NCBI GenBank assembly: GCA_028752905.1 | Contig: JAQNBH010000015.1 | Location: 32,385,529-32,449,528, forward strand | Length of the DNA: 64,000 nt | Direction: 5' to 3' | From: Cladorhizidae sp. MBARI D1340-BT2 | Lineage: Eukaryota > Porifera > Demospongiae > Poecilosclerida > Cladorhizidae | Shown: positions 32,650-44,300 of the stretch, piece after piece | How the letters are laid out: the number at the start of each line of letters is the position of its first letter | How positions within the stretch are numbered: position 1 is the first letter of the stretch | Notes under the pieces: model-generated | Databases searched by the model: none | Seen by the model: the letters and a program-made list of their open reading frames with translations, nothing else | Told to the model about the DNA's origin: nothing | Position numbers and translations under genes: made by a program

Positions 32650-34299
32650 GACCCCAGACCTCTTCTATTCCTTAAGCAGCCCCCCAGACCTCTTCTATTC
32701 CTTAAGCAGACCCCCAGACCTCTTCTATTCCTTAAGCAGACCCCTAGACCTCTTCTATTCCTTTGAAGCATACCCCAGACCTCTTCTATTCCTTTGAAGC
32801 AGACCCCAGACCTCTTCTATTCCTTAAGCAGACCCCCAGACCCCTTAAGCAGACCCCAGACCTCCGCTATTCCTTTGAAGCAGACCCAGACCGCTTCTAT
32901 TCCTTTGAAGCAGACCCCAGACCTCTTCTATTCCTTAAGCAGACCCCCAGACATCTTCTATTCCTTAAGCAGCCCCCAGACCTCCGCTATTCCTTTGAAG
33001 CAGACCCCAGAACTCTTCTATTCGTTTAAAGCAGACCCCCAGACCTCTTCTATTCCTTTGAAGCAGACCCCCAGACCTCTTCTATTCCTTTGAAGCAGAC
33101 CCCCAGACCTATTCTATTCCTTTGAAGCAGACCCCAGACCTCTTCTATTCCTTTGAAGCAGACCCCCAGACCTTTTCTATTCCTTTTCAGACCCCCACAC
33201 CTCTTGTATTCCTTTGAAGCAGACCCCCAGACCTCTTCTATTCATTTGAAGCAGACCCCCAGACCTCTTTTATTCCTTTTCAGACTCCCAGACCTCTTCT
33301 ATTCCTTTGAAGCAGACCCCAGACCTCTTCTATTCCTTTGAATCAGACCCCCAGACCTCTTCTATTCCTTTGAAACAGACCCCAGACCTCTTCTATTCCT
33401 TTGAAGCAGACCCCAGATCTCTTCTATTCCTTTGAAGCAGACCCCCAGACCTCTTCTATTCCTTTTCAGATCACCAGACCTCTTCTATTCCTTTGAAGCA
33501 GACCCCCAGACCTCTTCTATTCCTTTGAAGCAGCCCCCCAGACCTATTATTTTGAAGCAGACCCCAGACCTCTTTTATTCCTTTGAAGCTGACCCCCAGA
33601 CCTCTTCTATTCCTTTGCAGACCCCAGACCTCTTCTATTCCTAATCAGATCACCAGACCTCTTCTATTCCTTTGAAGCAGACCCCCAGACCTCTTCTATT
33701 CCTTTGAAGCAGCCCCCCAGACCTATTATTTTGAATCAGACAACAGACCTCTTCTATTCCTTTGCAGACCCCCAGACCTCTTCTATTCCTTTGAAGCAGA
33801 CACCCAGACCTCTTCTATTCCTTTGAAGCAGACCCCAGATATCTTCTATTCTTTTGAAGCAGACCCCCAGACCTCTTCTATTCCTTTTCAGATCACCAGA
33901 CCTCTTGTATTCCTTTGAAGCAGACCCCCAGACCTCTTCTATTACTTTGAAGCAGCCACCCAGACCTATTATTTTGAAGCAGACCCCAGAACTCTTTTAT
34001 TCCTTTGAAGCTGACACCCAGACCTCTTCTATTCCTTTGCAGACCCCCAGACCTCTTCTATTCCTTTGAAGCAGCCCCGCAGACCTATTATTTTGAAGCA
34101 GACCCCAGACCTCTTTTATTCCTTTGAAGCTCTGACCCCCAGACCTCTTCTATTCCTTTGCAGACACCCAGACCTCTTCTATTCCTTTGAAGCAGACCCC
34201 CAGACCTCTTCTATTCCTTTGAAGCAGACCCCAGACCTCTTCTATTCCTTTGAAGCAGACCCCCAGACCTTGTTCTATTCCTGCAAGCAGTACCCCCAG
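32650..34299. repeat. Minisatellite of ~31/32-bp units inside an LTR element
   Basis: About 50 units of the form CAGACCCCCAGACCTCTTCT followed by ATTCCTTTGAAG run end to end. Units differ in the C-run length (31 or 32 bp), in CTTAAG versus CTTTGAAG (early units of about 29 bp), and in shortened CAGACCTATTATTTTGAAG units. A higher-order pattern recurs: blocks opening TTTTCAGATCACCAGACCTC at about 33463, 33641 (variant) and 33885. Units encode QTPDLFYSFEADP-like peptides in rotating frames. The array stands between gag and pol sequence of the host element. Confidence 0.95.
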
Positions 34300-34319
34300 A
34301 CTCATTTGACCCTATCCTA

Positions 34320-34558
34320 CTTCCCTTCTACCACTCAGATGCCCCTCCTAGATCAGCCCCTCTCAACCCCACGCTCACAGAACAGCAACAAGAGGAAATG
34401 ACTAAGATATGGTATGACTTCCCTACAGTGGTGACCACAGCACTTGGAAGAGCCAAGTCTACCACTCACTCCATCAACACCAGAGATGGCATCCCGATTC
34501 ACAGACAGCCATACAGATCCCCAAACCCAATGAACTTCACCTCAAAGAGAAGGAGGGG
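34320..34558 (+). pseudogene. Pre-RT fragment of pol
   Basis: In the + frame: DPSAPLNPTLTEQQQEEMTK, IWYDFPTVVTTALGRAKSTT, then HSINTRDGIPIHRQPYRSPN. This is the linker before reverse transcriptase in Ty3/gypsy pol (fP.V......GR....H.I.T....PI....YR.P). It ends at LKEKEG, where RT should begin, and runs into the polypurine tract. Confidence 0.75.
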
Positions 34559-34559
34559 G
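34541..34559 (+). other. Polypurine tract
   Basis: AAAGAGAAGGAGGGGGTGA just upstream of the TGTTAGG start of the 3' LTR, as expected for the plus-strand primer of LTR retrotransposons. Confidence 0.8.
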
Positions 34560-34562
34560 TGA

Positions 34563-34885
34563 TGTTAGGCTCAGCCAAACAAAACACCCAAAACACCCAC
34601 TCACACATCAGCCCCTCCCCTGAAAGGCTAGAACTGAACTATGAACTATTAGATTGAACTTATTAAGATGTGTATGGATTGCTAATTGATTGGAATGTGT
34701 GTGGTCTATGTTTATTACCATTTATGGTCAGTTCAGAACTAGCAGGCCCAGTCTATTCTCAGTGTAAGTGTGTAAAGGTGCAGAAATCAATAAGAATTGT
34801 TCTCTCAAAGTATTTTGTATCTTCTTAGACCTAGACCTAGAACTAGACCAGTCAGACTTGTTAGGTTGTGTCAAGCAGCCTAACA
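34563..34885 (+). repeat. 3' LTR (323 bp)
   Basis: Starts TGTTAGGCT, ends AGCCTAACA, followed by the target duplication ATCAA. It contains three nearby CTAGA.C repeats close to its end (about 34828-34850). Confidence 0.92.
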
Positions 34886-37089
34886 ATCAATAATGCGCAG
34901 AACTCCAGGAAGGTATTCCAGAATCTATTTCTAAAGTTCTCTTTAGAAATAGCGAAAATGCATGGAGCAAAAGGGGGTGATGAAAATAGTTATGTAAGGG
35001 CTTCTCCAAAGATGATAATAACATCAATAATGCAGAAGACTCCACAAAGGTCCTTCAGAATCTGATGCATTCTGTTTTGAAATTGCTCTACTGCACCAAC
35101 CACTAGCTTTTTTTAAATGTATCAAGCAAAATGGGGTTATGGAAGGTAGTTAATGGTCAGGACTCTTTCTCCAGAGGTGTTTGTCAAAACCTGAGTTGAC
35201 TTCAAGTTTTTTGTTCAATTCCATGAAAGTGTCATACACTTTCAGAATTTGGTGAGTTTCTCTTAAGACACTTTTGTAGAGTAGTTTTTGGTATATATAG
35301 TCACACAGATCTTATCCCTGCCCGAAATCTTAAATATGTCCACCACACCACACACCATGAGCTTTTTTCAGATACCTAGGGGATGACTCCTATTATCTTC
35401 ATATGGCCTAGCTCGTCCTTCACCTGGCCTCTTAAGGGTGGAGGTATAATTATGCCTTGGTTATGAAAAGAACATGTGGTTTGGGCAAGGTCGTAGGTTT
35501 CATATGGACTTTTGGGGAGGAGAGATTTTTCTAACCCCTCAACTAATTCTATATCACACCAGTATGTGTCCCAGACCCTTCCCAATGAAAGATGTCGTGC
35601 ATACTTGCGAAACTTCATTGCCACACCCACCCACCTTCACTGCCCCTCCCTTTGTATACCACTTCCCAGTCTGTTGGCAACATTGGTCGCACATATGGTG
35701 GCCGGGAGACAACTAACACATCTCAATTCAGATGGGAAACAAAACTTTCTTTACTGTAATGGGTTATTAAAAATTCCCAGTCACAACACACCGTGAATCT
35801 CCTCCATCCTCCCCCCACCACACATGCGTGGTAGTTAACAACTAGCTACTAGCTAGAACAGCTTAGTAAGTCCTTCAATCCCCATCCTCTCTCTTAATTT
35901 ATGCCGCTGGGTTTGGCAGCATCCTGTAGCTTAATGGTATATTCTTCACCAAAAGTGTTTGAAAACTCATGGGAATATTTTGAGGATGATTGCTTCGTCT
36001 TCTTCAGAGCCACTGTAAGCCAATAATTGAGAGAGTCCTTATAGGTTAATTTGGGGTCCTCGAACTAAATAGACAGCACCTTTTGGTACATGCTTTCCAT
36101 ATAGAGAAATTTCCCTCAAATTCACCTAGGCTTCAAGCACTTTTGTGTGCTGGAACAAATAATATTTTGCCAAATTGCAAGGACTCTGTCGTAAGGTCTT
36201 ATGGTCTCATCAGATACTGCAGTAAGCTCTGCCCCAGTCCCCAGTTTCAATAGCACCTGGAGATTCACCAAGAGCCAGGTTGCTGCCCAGGATATATCCT
36301 TTCCTGAGCCAACTCTGTCTAGGAATTCCCATCTAGGCTATAGGTATCTTTGAGAAGCACTCTGCACTAGAGTGGCATCTGCAGTTGCAACTTCACACAC
36401 CACATCAATAGCTTGCCAGAAATCTCTAGGTCTACCACATTTAATACAGGGTATAGTTTTCTCATCCCTACATGTAGCTACCCCCTGAGATTTTCTTGAT
36501 TGCTTTCTCTGCAAATCATTCTGGGTCATCTTCCAAGGCTAACTGGGTAGCCTTAACCTCTTCTAGCATAGAACTTGGTTTGTAGAAAGTGTTGCTGTAT
36601 TTGACAGCTTTCTGTATGAAGGTTTTCTTCACTTGCTCTAGTGCCTGGTTCTAGTTGCGTCATTTAAGAAATTTCTTTGTCCTTTATGCCTAACCCCAGC
36701 CTGTCTCTTACCATTTCCTCCTTCAACTCAACCTATAGTTGCAGCCATCAACTACACTGTTAGAGGTCAGTTTTTTTACTTCTCCACAGAATTTTCTTAA
36801 AGCTGATCTCACTTATTGAAGCGGGCTCTCTATATTTCTTCAAACATTGAAAACTTCTCCAAACTTTCCCCTAACAATACATAGCATATATACCAGCCTC
36901 TCCTCCTCCGTGATGATAGTGGATGGCAGAACATGATCTGCTTCCTCACCTGGGAAATAGAGTTGACTTGTTGAGGAGCAAGTGTAGTGCTCAGTCCAGA
37001 GGAGGTCCAGAACTGCTCAAACCTTCTCTTCCATTTAGGCTAGGTATTGGTGGATTTGAAATTGAAATAATTTGGTGATTTAAGGTGCA

Positions 37090-39100
37090 TTGTGGCCATC
37101 CAACTTCTGAAACCACTTAAGAAATATAAGGAGTTATGTAGGTCTATATTAATAGTAGGTGATTCATTATCATCGCTGTGGCATATCATTGTTGTGATCT
37201 CTATCAAACCCAACTCCTCTCAAACTGCTGCTGCAATAGCCTTGTGTGGTGGCCTCTCACATCAAGGCTTTCCCCACTCTTTCCCAGTAGGCTTTATCCA
37301 GCTGTGTGCTAGACATCTGTACAGTAAACTTCATTTGATCATTCAAGATTAAATTTTAATGGAAAATTTTAATTTAAACAATTGACCTAAAGACAAATTA
37401 CAGTGTGTCAGTGCTTTGCATATTACTCCTTTTCCTTGCTGACAGCTGTTAGAAAGATCTTTCTTGAACTTTTTCTATGTTATCGTTATTTTTTTGTTGA
37501 ATCTGAACAACTATGAACTTCTGGCGAGTGTAATGTCTAGTCACAATGTCACTTAAGCATGTGTGTTGCATTGTTGCATGATTGCATCATATTACGAACC
37601 AAATATTTAAAATAACACAACTAATGCAATGCATCGCAATGAGTCAACCTTTTCATGTATAAAGGCCATATTGTGTAGGTGTTTTACCTATCTGAAAGAT
37701 GCTCTCCATTTATAGTCGAGATGAAGTCCAAGTTCAATACTGTTGATATATTTCTGTATTGAGAACTATTCTGCATTATTCAATGCAATAAAGAACAACA
37801 CAACACAATTTGCCCTGCTTCATGTCCTTCCATTACCTAAAACTTATTTTGACCTTGCATTGGTTTGATCTAATTTTAAAATGGTGGAGAGCCAACCATT
37901 TCGCTCCCATTACCAGCAAAATCTCACATTGGCATCCACTTAGCTACTAATTGCTAAGATAGTCAGTTGGCAGACCTGCTCTGTTTTCCATCTGCATAAC
38001 TTGCATACAATAGGTCAGTTCATTAAAAAAAAGTACTACCAGATGACTCCAAATGTTGCACATCCACAACTATCTGTTTCTCATGCTAAATACAGTTGTT
38101 GGTAAGGATCATCCAGTAGGTTACTTCATTGCTATGCAATCAAGCTAACACACAATATAATGGTTGACCCATGCTCAGAAAGACTTAGCCCGTTAATATG
38201 CAGATAAGCCACTGTTACTGAGTATTATGATAATAATTTGGTCCTAACAGGCCAGTGCTACTAGATTGAACCCCAATATCATTTTCAACTTCTAAGCATC
38301 AGAAGATTATGCCGAACTATGGTTACAAAAAGCATATTAATTTTGCCAAGTGCATGTAAGGACTTATGCTATTAGAGTTCCGGTCCTGATCCTCCTACCT
38401 AGTCCAGAGCTGATTCTCTACCCAGACGGCTGCGTTAGTACAGCCTCTGTTAGGTGTGCAACCTGATAGGTGGTAGAAAGAACTGAATAGGAGGAGAGTC
38501 TGAGAAGGAACCTCTGCCTCTCGGCTCTTGAAGCTGCTCCTATGGTATTTGCAACTTTCTAAGCCATATTAGTACCTAATAAGAAAAAAAGGAATCTCTC
38601 GATCTTCATCATAAAATCGATCTATCCCAAAGGTTGCTTTTCCACTCTGGCCCCACCACCTCCTCTAGAACATCAGCAGTTTGGTGTATTTTTATGAGTA
38701 ACAGTTACTAAGTCCATGAAGGAGGTTACTAAGTCCATAAAGAAGACTCATCGATATGGGTACAGTCAACAATAGCAACTAGATTTAGGTATACCGTAAT
38801 TTATGAGGGGCTTTATAGATCGCTGTTTGAGAATAATGCTCCACTACTTAACTACAATATTCAGAAACAAAAAACACATGAAACCTGAACAAAAAACGTT
38901 TTAATTTAAGATGAAAACTCCTAAAGGAAAAAAGTTTCAAAGTTGTAAAGGGACAGGTGGGCATTGGCTATCCATTGTGTGTCATACTTGTCCCCTCCCC
39001 TCCCTTACCCACACTCCTTTAAAATTTTGAGCTTATGATACTGGCTCAGGCCATCCTCTCCTTCCCTATTTTTCTCCATACCCCAAGTTCACTTCAGCTT
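37090..39100. other. Stretch without a recognised gene; possible solo LTR
   Basis: No coding similarity seen. The part at about 37529-37806 looks like an LTR on +: it starts TGTAATGTC, has a TATA box in CATGTATAAAGGCC (about 37654) and an AATAAA at 37786, and ends in AACAACACAACACA. No second copy or target duplication is visible, so the LTR reading is weak. Confidence 0.3.
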
Positions 39101-41399
39101 AGCTAAATTTCTGAGCCCTGGACCAATGTAGATCACAACCAGTTAGATGCCTTTTGTATTCACCCATTGTTATCCTGTTAGTAAACTCCCGAGTTCATCT
39201 GTAACCTAATTTTCCAAGGTTAAAATATATATATATAGATATATTAATATATTTATTCATGCACATGAACACTCATGTGTATACACAAACTGCGTACCAA
39301 GTAGAGAACACCCTTGACAACTCCATTTTCTCAAATTGCTCTTGCTTTGATGACTTCAAGTAACACTGATCCTTTTGGCATTTAATGACTTCTTTCATAA
39401 CATTATGCATTGCATATGCATAAGTGAAATAATGTTGTCATTATCAAACATTATTATATTGTCTCTAATTACACCCTGTGAAATGAATGAGGACATCCAA
39501 CTTTAAGGGGACACAAATGAAGTGATCATCATATATTTCAACGCTACGATTGTTCATCCAAGTGTCTTCCATACCAAATATAAATATATATATGATAATC
39601 TCTCACAGACAGAGTCCGCACAAAATATATGATTATCTAGAAAAGGTTTGCAACATCACCCTTCAACGGTCTCTAAGAATAAAGTAACTGAATAGTTAGA
39701 GGATATGAAGCAGACTACAACATGCTGGTTTCATTTTCTACTTAATCTAGTTTAAAATCTTTCCTGCAAGAACATGTCTGATCCCATTTGGATTATGTAT
39801 GATTATGGACTCTTGATTGAGAATTAATGCATTAACACGTTAACAATTCCACCTCTAATTATTGTGGCTCTCATTTAAACAAGCATTATGACTTGCTATG
39901 TCTTCAAGATGATAATTTGATTCATTTCTTGTTATGAGTGCTTTAAATCAGGTCAAATGTGTGTAGTACTGTTTGCCTAACATTAATTTCCACATATATC
40001 ACTTGCTTTCTACTTGACAGTTAGTGGTAACTTTGTTGTTGTTGTTACTTTACACACGTACTTGTAGGTCTGTGGATGTCATGCAGTGTCGACCCTATTA
40101 TTCTACCTTGATTTCTGGTTTCAGCAACAATCTCCTTTGCCTACCCACAAGCATCATATGGCATAAACTTTGACATCACCCCAATTCGTTTTAAATGAAT
40201 TTGTATTACAATCCAATCCTCAATATACACATGCTGAATAAATTAGTCTATTGATTTTAAAATAGTAATTAAACTTTATTTCCCATTAGACGAAACATGC
40301 TAGGAAAGTTACAAAAAAAATTAATTCCTGACGATCAATGCTACTGTTTCTGATAGTTCTTCTATGGTGGAAAGCAGCACAGGCACCTAAGCTTACAGGA
40401 ATCACTCTGAATTCCTTCGATTTTGAGCAAGGAGGTGCTCCTGGATGGAAGTTCTGTTGTAGACATAATTATTGCTGCCTAGATGTCGGTTGTTTACAAC
40501 TGAGCTGATTCTTATACCAAACTGCAGCTTATTGCACTTCCTTTCTTATGAGTTTGCTCTTAAAAAAAGTTAAACTAAAAATATAATTATTACAACAAAC
40601 CTTATTACAACAAATCACAAAAAAAATTGGCATTTAATCAGAAGAGGTCTGAACCTGTCTGGAAAATATGAGGACTTTGGAGCTCCATAGATTCTGCACA
40701 CTTCACTGTATGTATAGCTCAAATGAAAGATCTCTCAGTGTGCTCTCCTTTGTTATTAAAATAGTTGCATAGGTATGACTATGCTAAAGTTACATGCGGC
40801 CAAAATGGTGGTATCTCAAAACCTGAGTGCCTGAATTAGTCCATGGGCCAGGACTGAACCACTACCACGCATGGGGACAAAGTCTAAATGCCATTTTTAA
40901 CTTGCCATACATCTCTTAGGTTCTGATATGATAGCAATCTCAGGATGGTAGCTGATTGGTTGTTATCACCATCTGAGTACATGATCTTTATCCTCCAGAG
41001 CGATGCCGACAATATTTGGCATCTGTTGGATCATAGCTGTTTGGTGATTTATTGTTTCAAAACAAATTTTTTTCCCTATGGTCCAACATGAAAATTACAA
41101 CACTATTTTGGAGAAAATTAGTATACTATACTATACAGTTAGTATATACTATACAACTCTCATCTTTCTGTAGTTCAGCACAAATCAGCATAATTCAAGG
41201 AAAAAAGAATTACTTCAAGTAATTTTTTTAAACTGCAGCAGCGCTCTCAAAACCATGGAATATTCAGAACTACTTAGTAAATGTTCACTATGATTCATAT
41301 TACACAATGATCAAACCACTAAGAGTTTAACAATACACAACAATACTCAGGAAAATCAATACAGAAGAACACTGTATACTTATATATTAATCTTCAGAG

Positions 41400-44300
41400 T
41401 CTTCATCAAGCTTTCTGGCTCAAATGTAGCCATGGATTCTTCCTCCTCAAATGTAGCCATGGATTCTTCCTCCTGCTTTTGATTAGTGCAGTTTTGAAGC
41501 TTGCAGAGTTATGTGCATTTTAGTCCATTGCTAAAACAAGTGCAGTCTGGGAGTTTGCACCTGCGCACATACTTACAAGCTATCAGGGCAAGGACTACAT
41601 CTGGTGCAGGCGGAGTGCGCATCCAGTTAATTGCCATCATTACCGGTCAGCCACCCATTCATGGTAGGGTCTGGTATGGAAGGGTGAGTTTGTAGTAGAG
41701 AGCATCTCCAGATTCTAGCCTGGTAATTGACACAAAGAAGATGGAGAAAGAGGCACTCTCTCCATGGTGGAAGCTGGCTAGAGTCTGCCTCTCCTCTTTT
41801 GGCCCAAAATATTTGGTAGCGGAGGTCATTCTCACCTTACTAGTGCTAGTTCCTGAAACGTACATATTACAGGTAAACTGCTGTAATTTGTGAACTAAGT
41901 CCGAAGATACATCCCAAGTCTGGCCAAGTTGGCTCAAAATCTTCTGGTAAGTGATGTTTTTCTTCAGCAGTTTTTAGGGCTCCCAGTTTCCCATGACCAG
42001 CAAACTCATTGTATCACACCCCGTAAAAGCGTGTTGGCCGATTAGACTGTCACAGATTCCTTCTCCTAATGGGCTGCCTAGTTTGCTTATATCAATAAAC
42101 CGTGTACGATTCTGTGGGTGCCACGCTTCTGGTAAATAGGGCATGGATGATTTGGTGGAAACCAAGGCAGAGCACCAAAACATCAGTGTCTTCAGCTGTA
42201 ACTATTACTGCCTTTGAACCAGACTTAGCATCATGCAAGGCATGCAACAGGAGCCGTGTGTCTGCTTTTTCTTGGGTTGAATGCAGCTCCGGGGCTTCCA
42301 TCCAGTCATCTCTTGTCATTCGATAACATTTCTCCTCGCAGGTAACATACAGTATATTCCCACTAGCTCTTTTCATTGGATTGTCGTTTTCCATTCATCT
42401 ACTAGAAATTTAATCAGGCTAGTTTTGTTGTCGGGGCTGCACAGGAACTTCCTCCACTGCTGAATGGTGTGACCTCCTGTACTTTTTTTTGACTGTATAG
42501 TTGGGCTTGCAGCTCCACGGTTGCATCTTTCAGCATCTTTGATTGATGTATCGTGATAGACATATAAAACCACATCAATCCTTGGACTGTGTGTGCCTTC
42601 AATCAAGACCAGCTGCAAAACAGATTCTGCAAGATGTGAAAATGTTTTGCTATTGCCATTCATCTTCTGCACCAGGCTCATGCTGTCAATGATGCAGGTT
42701 GATTCATTTGGGATTTCATCAGCAGGGGAAATGTAAGCGTCCCGCTCCCTACACTCCAGCTGCTTTAGCTTGGCAATGTAGAGGAACACTTTGATGCCTA
42801 GTCCAAATTAGAATCACGCTATTCTAATTTACCACTAGACCAACCCAGCCTACAGTATTCCTGTATCTACAATTTGAGAGCGAGTTAAATAGCTTTAATT
42901 GCAAACAAGGCACAAACGAGGTGCGCCGCCTTTTAATTGAACAACAATGCAACTACTCTCAGTTCTACAAAAGTCCTAATCACACATAAATCTATCAAAG
43001 TTCTTCTCTTTCTCACTCGTCTCTCTCTCTCTCTTCACGTCATCCCTCGTCAGACGTGTCCGCAATCTCTCCCAAAATGACCATGTTTGGTATTCTGGAG
43101 TGGCCTTCCGGCATGAGTCTCTGACCAATCAGCATCCTTCTCATCAGGTGACTTGTCTGAGCCATTTGGCAACCTGTGTGGTTCATCAACGTTCGAGACA
43201 CTTCCGCTGGCCTGCAGATCTGACGACCCGTGTGGTTCTCTCTCAGTCAGGGTCGAGTCTGTGGAGATCCCTGACAGGAAACAACCTTTTCTAGTTCTTT
43301 AGCAAGTGAGGTCTTGTTGATCTTTCTTAAAGACCCATAAACATTTGCCAATGCCCAAGGTAGAGGCCCCAGAGGGTGGGCCAAGACATCTTTCATTTGA
43401 AGCTTTCGGCTCTCAGCAACTAAGATCATTTGTCCAAACAGCTGCTTTCAGAACCACATCAAGTGCTTTGTTTCCATGAACTTTCTTTATGTTAGCATCA
43501 GTCAAAGTTTTCAAGTTGAGTTTGGTCATTTTGTCATGGAATTTGTTGATTGGTTATCTTTGTCTAGTCGACTTTCTTTGAAACTCTGGTATTGCACTTC
43601 TCCTGTCTCAAAGACCCTCAACAAATCATTAGCTACATTTGGAGGTGCCACAATTCCTGTGGATAAGCTAACCAAATCAGACTCCTCTGGACACATCAGG
43701 TTCAGCCAGTCATTTTCCATCAAGTCAACAAGAGATTGGACGTCTTTCTCATCCTTCTTGATCCTTGGACTCTGCAAATCATTGTGAGACCGCCTTTGTC
43801 TATCATATCCCTTTTCCTGAGGTACTCTCTTCTGTGTTCATCAGTCATCTAGTACTTGGCAACTGCTCCAGGCTTTAGACTCAACCCCTTAGTTCCCCCT
43901 GGTGTCTGTGTGTCCTTGTTTACTGTTTCATCGATGGTTTGATCAACAGGAATCCTGCCAAAGGGGTTTGAGTGGCCAAGCTGAACTGAGAAGCCACATG
44001 CATGAATTTCTCATGCACTTCTGGGTGTGTAGTAGGTAACTGGGACAACTTTGCATAGTAGTAAGGTACATACCGTGCATAATTGAACCTGTCATAGGCA
44101 ACGCACCAAGGTATCAGAGCACAATAGATGCAAGATGCAACAGCCAGTCTCCTTCTCGTGATGCTCTAATCAGCCCCAACAAATTGTCCATCATATCCAC
44201 ATAGGAGGACATCCAGAATGATGACAGACTGCCATTGCTTTCTCTAAGGAACTGGAGATAGTCTTCAAACAGCTCTAAGATCCTGGCACATGAGTTGTTG

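Larger units (their letters stand above)
31327..34885 (+). mobile_element. LTR retrotransposon with perfect ATCAA target duplication, internally deleted
   Basis: The element begins TGTTAGGCT at 31327 and ends AGCCTAACA at 34885, perfect 9-bp inverted termini. ATCAA precedes (31322-31326) and follows (34886-34890) it. It carries a truncated 5' LTR, a gag frame, a long minisatellite, a short pre-RT fragment, a polypurine tract and a full 3' LTR. Most of pol is missing, so it is non-autonomous. It sits inside the YIDD-box region of the decayed gypsy element on the opposite strand. Confidence 0.92.
31150..37085 (-). pseudogene. Decayed Ty3/gypsy element (gag-protease-RT), split by a younger LTR element
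   Basis: On -, from high to low coordinates: gag with WKRRFEQFWTSSGLSTTLA (about 37040), a zinc-knuckle remnant IPCIKCGR (about 36440), and a protease stretch KLGTGAELTAVSDETIRPYD (about 36240-36180). The pre-RT linker with GQVKDELGHMKIIGVI follows (about 35430-35380). RT pieces follow, including a YIDD-box remnant CIIDVIIIFGEAL (about 35010). The YIDD-like IFGEP and GVTLNLEKYHKSIKFL continue at 31310-31200, beyond the inserted element. The order gag-PR-RT is standard for gypsy. No LTRs were found. Everything is riddled with stops. Retained order over 2.5 kb (net of the insertion) makes the call solid. Confidence 0.7.

Noticed and set aside
32650..34299. CRISPR-like array
   Set aside because: Units are contiguous without unique spacers, lie in a eukaryotic retroelement and vary in length.
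42831..42841. Functional tRNA gene
   Set aside because: Only an A-box-like motif and one hairpin; no B box, acceptor stem or full cloverleaf.
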